This document shows positions 31,960 through 42,146 of a DNA stretch of 64,000 nucleotides, piece by piece; position 1 is the stretch's first letter; every line of letters begins with the position of its first letter. Origin of the DNA: Nemertoderma westbladi (Eukaryota; Xenacoelomorpha; Nemertodermatida; Nemertodermatidae); contig JAUCBJ010006866.1 of the NCBI GenBank assembly GCA_032718475.1, forward strand, positions 1 through 64,000, in the 5' to 3' direction. The translations under genes were made by a program, and so were the position numbers. The notes beneath the pieces are model-generated. The model was given only the letters and a program-made list of their open reading frames with translations, was not told where the DNA came from and ran no database searches.

Positions 31960-33396
31960 TTATTATAATTCTGAAACAAACGCATTTGGGAATCTGAAAT
32001 TTTATGACTTTTCCTATTGTCTTCCTAGTAGTCAAAACCGTTTTCAAAAATATTGGGTAGTTTTCGAGTTATAGCACCATTTTTTAACCCTACTTTTTGG
32101 CACTTTTTTTGAGACGGTTTTTGAAAATTACATTTAATTAAATATGATTTGTAACATCTCTATTTTTGATTTACGCCGGTTTTTTGTTGTTAGCAATTGG
32201 GTGGAATTCATATAAATTAATTTAGAAATTTCGAACTTGTTTTTTTTCGGCGGGTGCCAAATTTTGGTGCCAGCACCAAATTTTGAAATATGTCAATTTT
32301 GTAAATTGATTGTTTGAAACTTGTTTTTTACGCAATTGGGTTTTTTTGGGGTTCTGGTTTCGATGGAATATATACGAGTTGCACCAAGCGTATCAAACTT
32401 GTATTTTTCGGTGTTGTGTGAAAATTTTGGTGCCAGCACGAAATTTTGTAAATCCTTTCAATAGATAAAATTGCTTGTGACAATTTATTTCTTGCGTTTT
32501 AGAGGTTTATGGCTGTTCTGAATTCAATGGAATATATAATTATCGAACTAGACATTTCAAACTTGTATTTTTCAGAAGTGGGTGCAAAATGTGGTGCTAG
32601 CACCAAATTTTGAAAACCATCAAATATATCAATTCATTGTGTCACCTTGTTTCATGCCTTTTACGGGTTTGTGAGGGTTCTGAATTCAATGGAATGAGTA
32701 GAAATTTCATAAGAGTGTTCAAAGTTGTATTTTTCGCCGGTGGGTGAAAATTGTTGTGCCAGCACCAAATTTTTGAAAATAAGCAAATTGATCAGTAGAT
32801 ATTATCATCTTGTTTCTTGCGTTATACGGGTTTATGGGGGTCCTGTATCCGATGGAATCAATAAAAACAGCACTGGACATCGCAAACTTGTACTTTTTCG
32901 TGATGGGTACGAAATTTGGTGCTACAGTAGCACCAAAATTTGCCAAAGTATGCCGAAAAATACAAGTAGCAATGATCTGGCATATTAGAAATGTATTCCA
33001 TTAGAATCAGCGCCCTAGAAAACCTGAAAATGTGAATTTATAGCATCGTATAAGTGAATTAAAAATTTTGTGTTCTAACTGAAAAGTGCCGGTTACTTGT
33101 TTTTTTCGTTTTTTTCCTACGCAGAGAGGACTAAACAGCCATTTATTGTAATCATATCATTTTTAAAAATTTTCCAATGTATTTTACGCCCCAGAAAACC
33201 TGTATTGAAAAACAATTAGCCGAAAAATGTAACTTTCAAATTTTGTGAAAATTGTGCACTACTTGTAATTTTGGTGCTGCAATTTAATCACCCCAGTACA
33301 TTTTTTCGAAACCTTTTTTTTCGGTCAGATCCAGACTAGTGATACCTACGGACAAACAAAAAATCAGACGTTTTCGTAAAAATTTGTAGATTTTAG
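31960..33396. repeat. Internal ~163-bp degenerate tandem repeat of the TTAA element
   Basis: Five copies of a palindromic core (TTTGGTGCCAGCACCAAA at 32263-32280, then variants near 32426, 32590, 32753 and 32916) are spaced 162-163 bp apart. Between cores there are recurring phrases such as AACTTGTATTTTTCGG, TTGTTTCTTGCGTTTTA and TTCAATGGAAT. The small ORFs here are not conserved between units. The stretch ends in A/T-rich DNA and a poly-G run at 33397-33420. Confidence 0.75.
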
Positions 33397-33420
33397 AGGG
33401 GGGGGGGGGGGGGGGGGGGG

Positions 33421-36328
33421 AAATCGATCAATCTGCTTACTGGGCGGAAAAGCCAACCAACCACCAAGGTTAAGGCTGAATCACCAGCCGATCGCCTCAA
33501 TGGTTGGAAAGCCCACTTTGAAAAGCTCCTTGTAAAAGCTTTTGCGGATATAACCAGTCATTTTCTCCGCAATGTACCGTGTAGGTGCTTTTAGCGGACA
33601 TAACAAGCCATTTTTACCCGTTATGTCTGTATGCGTGCTTTAGCGGACATAACTAGCCATTTTGCCGCAATTCGCTTAATACTCTAAAAGATGACTCAGA
33701 TGACGCAATCTGTCAGCTGATTTACTGCCAACGCGGAACCTGAATCTCTCTTTGTTCTTTGTTCGGCTCAGCCAATCAGAGCGATTTTCACTTTGTGTTG
33801 GACAGTGCCTACAGAAACCCACGCAATTCAGTCAGTGTGTATCTTTTCTAAGCCCAGAACACCGGCTTAGGATTCTTCTGTACTTCTGTGGAAGTTTCAG
33901 ACTTTGACCTAAACCTCAGAAACATCAGATGGCTTTGATTAAAGGAACGTAAAACTATTAATGCAGCACACCGCCACATCGCGGCACTACGCAACGCGAT
34001 TCAACTACACATACTGACTGTTCACCGCATTATTTGATTCTGTTATTAATTGGTGTTATGTTGGTATATATTGCTGATATATTTGGAGAATACCGATAAA
34101 ATAATCATAAAACCCTCAATCTCTTTGATTACTAAAGGTTAGAGGAACAGGGTTACCGGTAGCAACTGCGACTTACATTATAGTGGTTTTTGTGTGAATT
34201 GAATGCTATTTCATAATCCCTACATGTGTCAGTTGCGATCCTCCTTATATATGATCAAATTCAGTGACGGTCGGCAGATCAGTGCGCAGAAGTGTGAACT
34301 AGTGTGAAGTCGTGTGAAGTAGTGTGAAGGTTAATAAAGCATCTCCTAAAGAATGCGCTTTTTAAGAAACTCAGTAGCCATCCAGTTGTGATTAGTATAA
34401 GTCATAACTATGTTTTATACTTAAAGCGCCACGTCCTAAAGGAACTGTTAATATTTCCCCGAAAGTAAATATATTGTCAGAGATTATATATTAACGATCA
34501 ATCGAATAATACAGTAGGTCTACACTGCAATCACTATCAAAGCATCCGAATCCAGTCTCCCTTAACTGTGGGTGAATGGTCGCGCACAGGCTGGCTTCGG
34601 CTGATGTACCTTCAGTACATTAAATAATTGATATACAAAAAGACACCTAAAATTGGCAGGTTAAACTGCTAAAGGTCTAAAAGCGCGAACACTCCTCAAT
34701 AATGACAGGGTATTGCCTGATAACTTTATAGAAGTAAAAGTGTCTGAGTCTGTACTCCCAGATATTCCCATTGGCGATATCTCCTTTGCAGAAGTGTAGG
34801 CTGCTGCAAAGAGCATTAAGACCAATCGTGCCAGTGGAATAGATGGTGTTCCCCCTGAGGTCTTTAAAATACCTGAGTGTTTAAAGCTCATCTATCCCAT
34901 CATAGTAGACATGTACCGAACAACAAGAGTCCCACAAGAAATGAAAACAAATAAGTTGGTGCCAGTTTCCAAGAAGGGCAACCTAACACTCTATGGTTCT
35001 TTTCGGGGAATCTCATTGATCTCGATTGCTGCAAAGCTATACAATAGGATTCTATTAAATCGCATCAGGGATCCCATTGAGAGACTGCTCCGTGGAAATC
35101 GGAATGGGTTCCGTAAAGGTCGTGGGACCATGGAGCCCATTTTGGCACTTAGAAGGATAATTGAAGAGTTATCAAAAAAGAAAGACAGGCATCTGGCTGT
35201 TATCTTTGTTGACTTCTTCAAGGCCTTTCCTTTGATTCAGTCTCTCGCTCACGTATGTTCAGCATACTTTCATTATATAGGATTCCTGACGAAATTATTG
35301 CAGCAATCAGATCAGTATACGATAGTTCGACAACATTTGTGTCTACTGTTGACGGTGACACAGAACCATTTGAAGTGTTATGGGGCGTCCTCCAAGGAGA
35401 CACACTTGCACCATTCTTGTTCATTATTGTGGTTGACTATGTTCTACGCATGTCCTTAGATCATTATAATGATGATGGGGTGATGATAACTCCACCTACT
35501 GGCTCCAGAAGTCGAGGAAATCCTGCCAAGTACCTAACTGATCTAGACTTTGCTGATGACTTAGGAGTACTCTCAGAATCATTAGAGGGAGCCCAACGGC
35601 TCCTCAGCTCATTAGAACATGCTGCTTCTAGTGTTGGTCTTTTTATTAACTCCAGAAAGACCAAAATTCTGACAGTTAACTTTGCAAGTCCTCAGCAAGT
35701 CTCTGATCGGTTGAGCATAAGCTCAAAGGATGGTATGCTTGAGCATGTGGACGACTTCTGTTACCTGGGATCATGGATCCGGAAGTCAGGTGAGGACCTT
35801 CGAATACGTAAGGGAAAGGCATGGGCAGCTTTGAATAGGCTTTCCAGGATTTGGAAGTCACCGAGAATTAATCGGAAACTTAAGGTCCGATTATTTAGAG
35901 CAGCAGTAGTTCCAGTACTCCTCTACGGGAGTCCATGCTGGGCTCTAACTGCTGAGGACACCAAATCTCTGGATGGCACATTTACAAGAATGCTACGCCG
36001 GGTTCATTGTGTCAAGTACAATGCACACATCTCCAACCAGACACTATATAACATTGGAGGTGTCTCATTGGTTCCCCCAAGCTTGACACTAGAACAAAAT
36101 CGCCTCCGCTTTGCAGGACATTGCTTTCGCCGTGAGGACCAGCCAGTGCATAATCTTGTGCTTTGGCAGCCTCATGGAGTGAATAAGCATGGTGTACAGC
36201 CCATGACTTTCTTGAGACGCATCTTAAAGGACACTGGCCTTAAAGATGCGGATGATCTAGCAAATGTCATGGGTGATAGGGAGTTGTGGCGGTGCAATTT
36301 TGTTGACAAGCCGGCACAGCATTCTTAA
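33421..36328 (+). pseudogene. Truncated RTE-like reverse transcriptase gene, inactivated
   Basis: Encodes the end of the linker, the reverse transcriptase and the C-terminal region of the RTE-like protein. Lesions relative to the intact copy are an LTR insertion at 33531-34691, a stop (GAAGTGTAG where the intact copy has GAAGTGAAG, near 34795) and a 5-bp insertion near 35228 that breaks the frame in motif A. From 35255 the frame is open again to 36328 (357 codons), including GVLQGDTLAPFLFIIVVDY and FADDLGVL and the tail LWRCNFVDKPAQHS. It cannot make a working enzyme. Confidence 0.9.
33531..34691 (+). mobile_element. Solo LTR with 5-bp target duplication
   Basis: The intact LINE copy reads AAAGCTCCTCAATAATG without a break (44178 onward). 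Here 1,161 bp that begin TGTAAAAGC and end GCGAACA interrupt it, flanked by CTCCT at 33526-33530 and 34692-34696. TG...CA ends, a 5-bp duplication and no internal coding region indicate an LTR left after recombination of an LTR retrotransposon. It contains a likely polyadenylation word AATAAA near 34333 after three AGTGTGAA repeats. The family is not recognised. Orientation is inferred from the AATAAA. Confidence 0.85.
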
Positions 36329-36464
36329 AAATGCAGCTGCAATGCAGCATGCCGATCCTAGTAGTAGTAGTAGTAGGGGGGGGGGGGTCAATATGACCCC
36401 CCCCCCCGTATTTGTACAACATTTTATATAGCCCGGTACTAATAGGGTTAATGTTGTTCTTTAT

Positions 36465-39406
36465 AGATAGATTTATTTATACATTATGTAAAAACAATAA
36501 CAAATACACCAAACAATGTACCGGTATAAAGGTATTGTCCAACATACTGTAACATATACAGTAGGATTACCCCTAAAGCTTTGCAGCTTATTACCAAGGG
36601 GGTCCTTTATGTTACTTGGTTACAAATACAATATTACACTACGATAACCTAAAACCAATATAAAACGTAATTACACTATGTACATGTACAACTTTACCGA
36701 GAGCGTGACAATGTCCGACTCAACGATAAAAATGTAATGTACAGAACAATTTAATATAAAACGTAATTACAGTATAAATAGTAATAACTTACTGTAGGAC
36801 TATTGTACCTATTTTTACATTGCACACGGAGTTGATATTTAACTGCAGATTTAACAGAATGTGGATTATCTAGGTTTTTAATTTCATTAGGCAGAGCGTT
36901 CCAATTTTTTATGCCGTTAAAAAAGAAAGTATCAGATTCGATGGATTTACAATTCGGGAGGTAGAAGTTTGATGCACTAGCTCTGGAACTGTAAGAGTGT
37001 GTATCGCGTACTATGTTGAATTTTTGTTTTAGGTAATTGGGACATTTACCATTATACACTTTATGCACATGGTTAAGGCGTAGCTGCTTAACTCTACTAT
37101 CTAAGTTAAGTAGTCCAGATTCAGAAAAGTCATCTGGAGTTAATAAATCGTACTACTTTATTCTGAGCTACTTGTAATTTACATTTAAGCTGTTTGGTTT
37201 TAAGCCTTCATACCAAGAAGAGCACGCATAGACCATGTGACACTGTATTAAAGAAGAGCAAAGTAACTTGCGGGAGTCGGTGTTTAAACTATTTTGGTTT
37301 CTGTATAGAAACCTAAGCCTACTGTTAACTTTCGAGAAAATATTTTTCACAGTACTTTCTCCTGATAAGTAGTTATCCAATGTGGCGCCTAAATATTTAA
37401 CTTCCTTTTTATTTTCAATCTTATGTCCATTACTAGTGACTTCAAACTTCCTTCTTTAACTTTCTTTTGGAACCAAACAAAATACTTTCAGTTTTACCGT
37501 AGTGAATGGATAGCTTATTATCAACCAACCACTCATTACAGGATTCTAGAACTCCACTTAACTTTTGGGAAATATGGATAGGATCTTTATGAGAGAAAAT
37601 ATGAGCACTGTCGTCGGCATATAAAATGAGTTTAAAATCGGGATCTATACTACTTATCATATCATTTACATACAGTAGCATACAAAAAGCAGAGGACCTA
37701 ATATACTACCTTGCGGTACACCACAGGTAATCTCTTGTACAGTAGACTGCGATTTGCTAATGACTACAGTTTGACCTCTGTCTAACAGGTAAGACTTGAA
37801 CCAGTCTATAGAACCTACACCCATCAGGCCTAACGTACCAAGCAGAATTTCGTGATCTACAGTATCGAAAGCCTTTTGGAGGTCCAACATTACCATACCG
37901 GTATATAAACCTTTGCGTTATTACATCTAATTGTATCAGTTAAGTTAATAAGGCAGGTGTCTGTAGAATATGATTTACGAAAACCGGACTGAAGTTCATA
38001 GATCAGATTTAGCCTACTAAGATGTGCCTCCAGCTGTAGAAAAACAGAACGTTCTAGAATTTTAGATACAATACTTAAGATACTAACAGGTCTGTAATTA
38101 CAGGGTTCTACTTTACTATTCTTTTTATACAGAGGAACAACCTTATCTAATTTCAGTTCGTCTGGTACTACATTATCTACGATAGAGTAATTAATAACAA
38201 AAGTAATAGGCACTTTAAGTACTTCAGCACCATCCTTAAGAAAACGGGCAGGTATTAGGTCTAGACCGGTACTTTTTGCATAGGCTAAGTAGATTTTGAA
38301 AAACGAAATCCTCAGAAACGGGTTTTAAAAATAACTTTTCTGAATTTTGTAACTTTTCTAAATAAAAATTATTTAGAGTTTCGGACCCTATACTATATTT
38401 ATTACTTGATAACGGTAACTTCTTAAATAAATTAGAGGCAACATTAGTAAAATAATTATTAAATAAATTACTAACTAGAGTATGATCATGAATCTGCTCA
38501 CCGTTCGTTATCTTGCAGAACAATATTCGATTTAGATTTAAGGTTTTTATAACCTAAAGATTTTAGGGAAGACCATAGACTTTTAGGATTATTTTTATTC
38601 TCACTTATTTTGTTGTACAAATATTCAGATTTAGCTTTTTTTATTTCCCGTTGGACAAGGTCTCTCTCTATATTTGCAGTAATTATTATAATCAGCTAAA
38701 ACACGGTATTTCCTAAATTTATACAAATAGTTATCTCTTTCTCTGATTTTACTAAGAATACCCGAGGTCATCCAGGGCTCAGTACGTTGTTTAAGACTAA
38801 TTTCTTTAATTGGTGCTACAGTATTAAGTGCCTTTAGAAATATATCTTTAAAACCAGTGTACGCAAGGTTAATGTCAGCGGCCTTAAAACAGGGTTCCCA
38901 GTCAGAATTAACTAACAAACTTAAAAAGCGTTCCTTGCTGTAATTTTTCATAGACCTAACTGTTACTGTTTTATGATCCCCGAAAAAAGATTTTTGTGTC
39001 TTTCTTGTGCAAAAAACTATAAAATGATCGCTTAGACCTATTGGTAAAACCCCAGATTGAGAAATAATATCGGTATTATTACAAAGGATGTGATCTAGTA
39101 CTGTAGTGTAGAAGTTTTACTGGTAATTGTGGTAGAATCTCGAATAATTTGTTTTAAACCAAACAAATTTAAACTACTTTGGTACTGTTTACAGATGGGG
39201 GATGCTTTGTGATGGTGGTACCAGATATTAAAATCACCTAAGAAATATATTTCACAGTCTGATCTAAGATTACATAAAATTGTATTTTCAAAATTTTGCA
39301 AAAAATCTGATTGTTTAGGGGGCCGATAACCCGATATAGGGTACCGAGTAAATTAGGTTAAGTTTTAGGAAGTAAAAGTTCCACCAGTAAAACTTCGTCA
39401 CAAGTC
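36465..39406 (-). pseudogene. Second, decayed copy of the CR1/L2/jockey-type LINE
   Basis: The minus strand carries the same 3' UTR and ORF as 11475-14548 but with several frameshifts and small indels. Open stretches lie at 39301-39095, 38951-38631, 38523-38236, 38213-37890, 37896-37666, 37681-37442, 37380-37168 and 37068-36751. Examples are a ~26-bp deletion near 37140 and a 4-base addition near 37675. Motifs A, B and C of the reverse transcriptase ([32 protein letters not shown]) are still legible. The copy is 5'-truncated about 140 bp short of the first one. It begins only 14 bp after the TTAA element. No target duplication was recognised. Confidence 0.9.
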
Positions 39407-39939
39407 ATTCATTCCATGCTAATTCGACCAATCGGTGTGGCAAGGGTCGGAAATTTCAGCCGATTTGGTTTAGCCGTTCTCGAAATATTGATGTTTTAAA
39501 TTTGGCGAAATTCCAAAAACCAGTGAAGTACATTATTTGAAGTGGTGTCTACAGTTGATCTGATTATCAGTTTAATGTTAATTGTATGTGATTCTAAATA
39601 AAAGATGCCTGAACTTCAATATTTTTATTACTAAATGAATAAACTATTAATCAGAAAGTTGTCAGACGATTTCAAATTTGCCTCAAAAAATGCCTCATCT
39701 TTGAAAAATGTCCACATTTGAGACCTCATTACAGTAGTCTGACAACTAGTTTATCTGTTATTTTAGTTTTCCCGGTTAGAGTGACTCATAATGATTCGAA
39801 TCATATAACTTTAGTAGGTAAACTGATAATCAGATAGTCTGTATGACTGAATATCTGGGTGAAGAATCTGAAAAATGTCAAAAAATGCAATTTTGGAGGC
39901 TCTGGTGGAGAGCTCTGATTATAGCTATGTTCATGAGCT
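39407..39939. other. Unrecognised A/T-rich spacer with CTGACAAC/GTCAGAC words
   Basis: Non-coding; repeated short words (CTGACAACTAG, GTCAGACG, CTGATAATCAGAT) suggest remnants of the element that follows at 39940. No ORF of interest. Confidence 0.35.
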
Positions 39940-40657
39940 TTTTTACCTGACATCTTTGACACAAAATGAGCGCCATGTCAAAATTTGAAGAGTAAACTAG
40001 ATGTTCTAGAGCGTGTATGACTCATTTTAAAATTCGAATAATTTACAATTTTAAATTGTCCTCAAGGTGGTCTGACAATTAGTTTTTTGATAAAAATACA
40101 TTTTTTCAAACAATATCCGGGCAGAAGACTATATTTCAAAATTTAAAGCAAAAACTAACAGTCAGACCCATTATCTGACCTACTATTGAATTATTTCGAG
40201 TAAGTATCTGATCACGTGATGCTCGAATTCTCACTCGCTCGATATAAATCGATTTTATCCAACTATTACTTTAATATAACAGTATAACAATTCGAAATAT
40301 CAAAACAGCCAGACAAACAAAATATAATTCGTTTTTGTTGTTATAGTAATAGTAGGCCAAATAATAATTAAAATTAATTAAAATGCCGCAATACGGCAAG
40401 TTTTGGCAATTTTCAGCAAGTACTTGCTGTAATTCGTTGTTCATCGTCTCTATAAGGGAAAGACATCAACTTCACAAAGAGTAAGATATTCGCTGATTCC
40501 TTTTCACTCAACGACATAACGGCCAGTCTTCCCGGACCAGGTGATAGTGTGGACGTCGCCGGCGCTGGTACCGCAGAGGTTGACAGAGTTGCTGACCCGA
40601 CAACGGAGGAACCCATCGTCTTTGACTATCTACTTTGCACCAATAATCCACAGCAGC

Positions 40658-40936
40658 TCAACCCCGCATTTCACCCCCGCTGCCTCCGATGGCCGCCCCA
40701 TTGTTTGTGAGCCGGATGGAGATTTCTCCCAGGTTGGCGTTATGAACTGGCCGGTGGCGTGATGACCTTGACACGCGCAGGCACATGTGGGTGGCCGGAA
40801 CCAGCAGAAAACTGATGTGTTGTCGGATCCATGTAACGCACTCTGTGTAGCTGATATTCCGCTTATTTGCCAACAGAACAGCAAGGTGTTTGAAGAACTG
40901 CGCCGTGGATGGTGAGATTCCCCCGAAAGCAGACAT
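40658..40936 (-). pseudogene. R2-like C-terminal extension, left copy
   Basis: The 92-residue frame begins MSAFGGISPSTAQFFKHLAV, two bases after the stop of the preceding frame, and includes MCLRVSRSSRHRP. In the family I recall, this stretch directly follows FTPL in one protein, so the TGATCTGATC duplication at the junction splits one gene in two. Reinitiation at the TGATCATG junction is possible but unproven. Confidence 0.6.
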
Positions 40937-40938
40937 GA

Positions 40939-41532
40939 TCAGATCAGTGGCGTGAACGTCGCCAGCTCGACTTCCCTGACTCGTTCTTCATACCGACCCC
41001 GCTTCCGCGCCTCGTGATGGAGATGGGTGCCCTCTAGTGTCATTTCTGCATTGGTCGGAGTGAGAGGATTGAAAACCGAGACGTCCAAAAAGGTTCTCTG
41101 GAATCTCGATCCCCAAAACCCAGACATCGCCACGTCCAGCCGCACCTCCTGGTCCTCTGTTGTTGAACGCCTCTCGAACTGCTCACCAAAGATAGGCTGC
41201 AATTGGGGTTCAATCGAGACGTTCTGGGAGACCTCGGTCAGGGTTGATGCGACGAAATCCCGGATCTCGTTGTGCCGGATTGACGGATAACCACCAGTGG
41301 GGCACGACAGGACATGATTAACGGAAAATCGTGTCCCACAGGCGCATCGAGCCGGGAGCGACTGGGGTAACCAGCCATAGCGAAGACAGAGTGAATCCTT
41401 GAACTCCTCTTTATTGAGATGCGTGTCGAGCAGGGTGATGGGGCGTGAGTTCAACCACGCTGAGGCGCCTTTCTCTGACACAAGTTCTTGGAGAGTTTTT
41501 TTGATTTGGCGGGAGTTGATTGCGAATCGCAT
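40939..41532 (-). pseudogene. R2-like retroelement C-terminal domain (zinc finger and restriction-like endonuclease), left copy
   Basis: The 197-residue frame contains RCACGTRFSVNHVLSCP (C-x-C-x(7)-H-x(3)-C zinc-binding), YPSIRHNEIRDFV, then RLDVAM and FLDVSVFNPL. The order CCHC finger, RHN and paired Asp is that of the restriction-like endonuclease tail of R2-superfamily non-LTR elements, where it nicks target DNA. The frame is entered only after a shift at a run of seven A, and closes at TGA 40939-40941. The next frame (40658-40936) continues the same protein family. The right copy has the same two lesions, and the visible amino-acid differences between copies are few (for example RLDVAM versus LLDVAM, NPLTP versus NPLAP). 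Confidence 0.75.
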
Positions 41533-41540
41533 TCAATGTG

Positions 41541-42146
41541 TGACGACAAAAATGTTGATTGGTAATATAGCGTGGTAAAGTTATGGGGGGAAATAATGGA
41601 GGGAGGCCATATGGTAGCGACAATCTTTGATTCACATAACAAAAAAACTGAAATATTAATTTTTAAATGACTATTTCTTCTTTAGAAGGTAGTCATTTGA
41701 CATTTACTCATATGAGTAAATTTTGACGAATTGCAAATATCTGGCAGTGATAAATATGATTTTTTGGTCTGATTGATAAATGTGGAAATTTTCCATCCGT
41801 GATGCTGGACAGCCATTACTCAAACTAACCTAAAATTATACATAACTAATCATTGTACGCTCTCCATTTTGGGCTCAAACTGATCCTAGGATATGTCGGA
41901 TTCTAAATTGTATAACAAATTCCATGGAAAGAGTCACAATTAGCAGGAATATTGAGTGAAAGTTGTAAGAGATTAATTATCTGTTCCATCCGTGACGCTT
42001 ACAACACTTTTCAACCCTCCCCATATTTACTTTATACTACAAAGAACATTTACAATTAACCAACAACTAACTAACTTATAATTAAATACTTATTTACCAA
42101 CCACCATCAACATAATATACAGTAGGCTATGTCATAGATATAGGCC
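41541..42146. repeat. Shared R segment, left copy, part 1
   Basis: Reverse complement of about 59290-59893. Non-coding, A/T-rich; it contains CATCCGTGATGCTGGACAGC and CATCCGTGACGCTTACAAC as an imperfect internal repeat. The segment is interrupted by the RTE-like LINE at 42147 and resumes at 45863. Confidence 0.85.

Larger units (their letters stand above)
33421..36375 (+). mobile_element. 5'-truncated RTE-like LINE copy inserted in a G-run
   Basis: The sequence matches the full-length copy at 42147-45862 from its internal position 44082 to the 3' end, which finishes in a TAG microsatellite (36358-36375). The insertion lies in a G-run of the TTAA element, so the target duplication cannot be told apart from the G-run itself. 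The copy carries a solo LTR at 33531-34691. Confidence 0.9.
31907..36447. mobile_element. TTAA-flanked piggyBac-like non-autonomous element (host of nested insertions)
   Basis: The element is bounded by TTAA at 31903-31906 and 36448-36451. Terminal inverted repeats are imperfect: CCCTATTAAACCCGGG at the left and, read inward from the right, CCCTATTAGTACCGGG. Next to each end is a G-run followed by GTCAATATGACCCCC. The TTAA target and CCC-initial termini are typical of piggyBac-superfamily elements. No transposase is present. Without the nested LINE the element would be about 1.6 kb, so it is probably a MITE-like derivative. Superfamily assignment rests only on the ends. Confidence 0.65.
39940..41540 (-). 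mobile_element. 5'-truncated R2-like retroelement, left copy
   Basis: The stretch is the reverse complement of 56470-58083. On the minus strand it starts at TGAATGCGATTCGC, runs through the C-terminal domain, and ends in GTCAGGTAAAAAA at 39940, a short A tail that fits a non-LTR 3' end. Beyond the A run the left and right copies diverge. It is joined at 41541 to the segment described at 41541-47106, where the right locus has unrelated DNA. Confidence 0.75.

Noticed and set aside
32719-33004. Small ORFs in the TTAA element
   Set aside because: Not maintained between the 163-bp units; one strand mirrors the other.
33531-34691. Insert in the truncated LINE as a TIR transposon
   Set aside because: Its ends share only TGT...ACA, not a real inverted repeat. 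TG...CA with a 5-bp duplication and AATAAA fits a solo LTR better.
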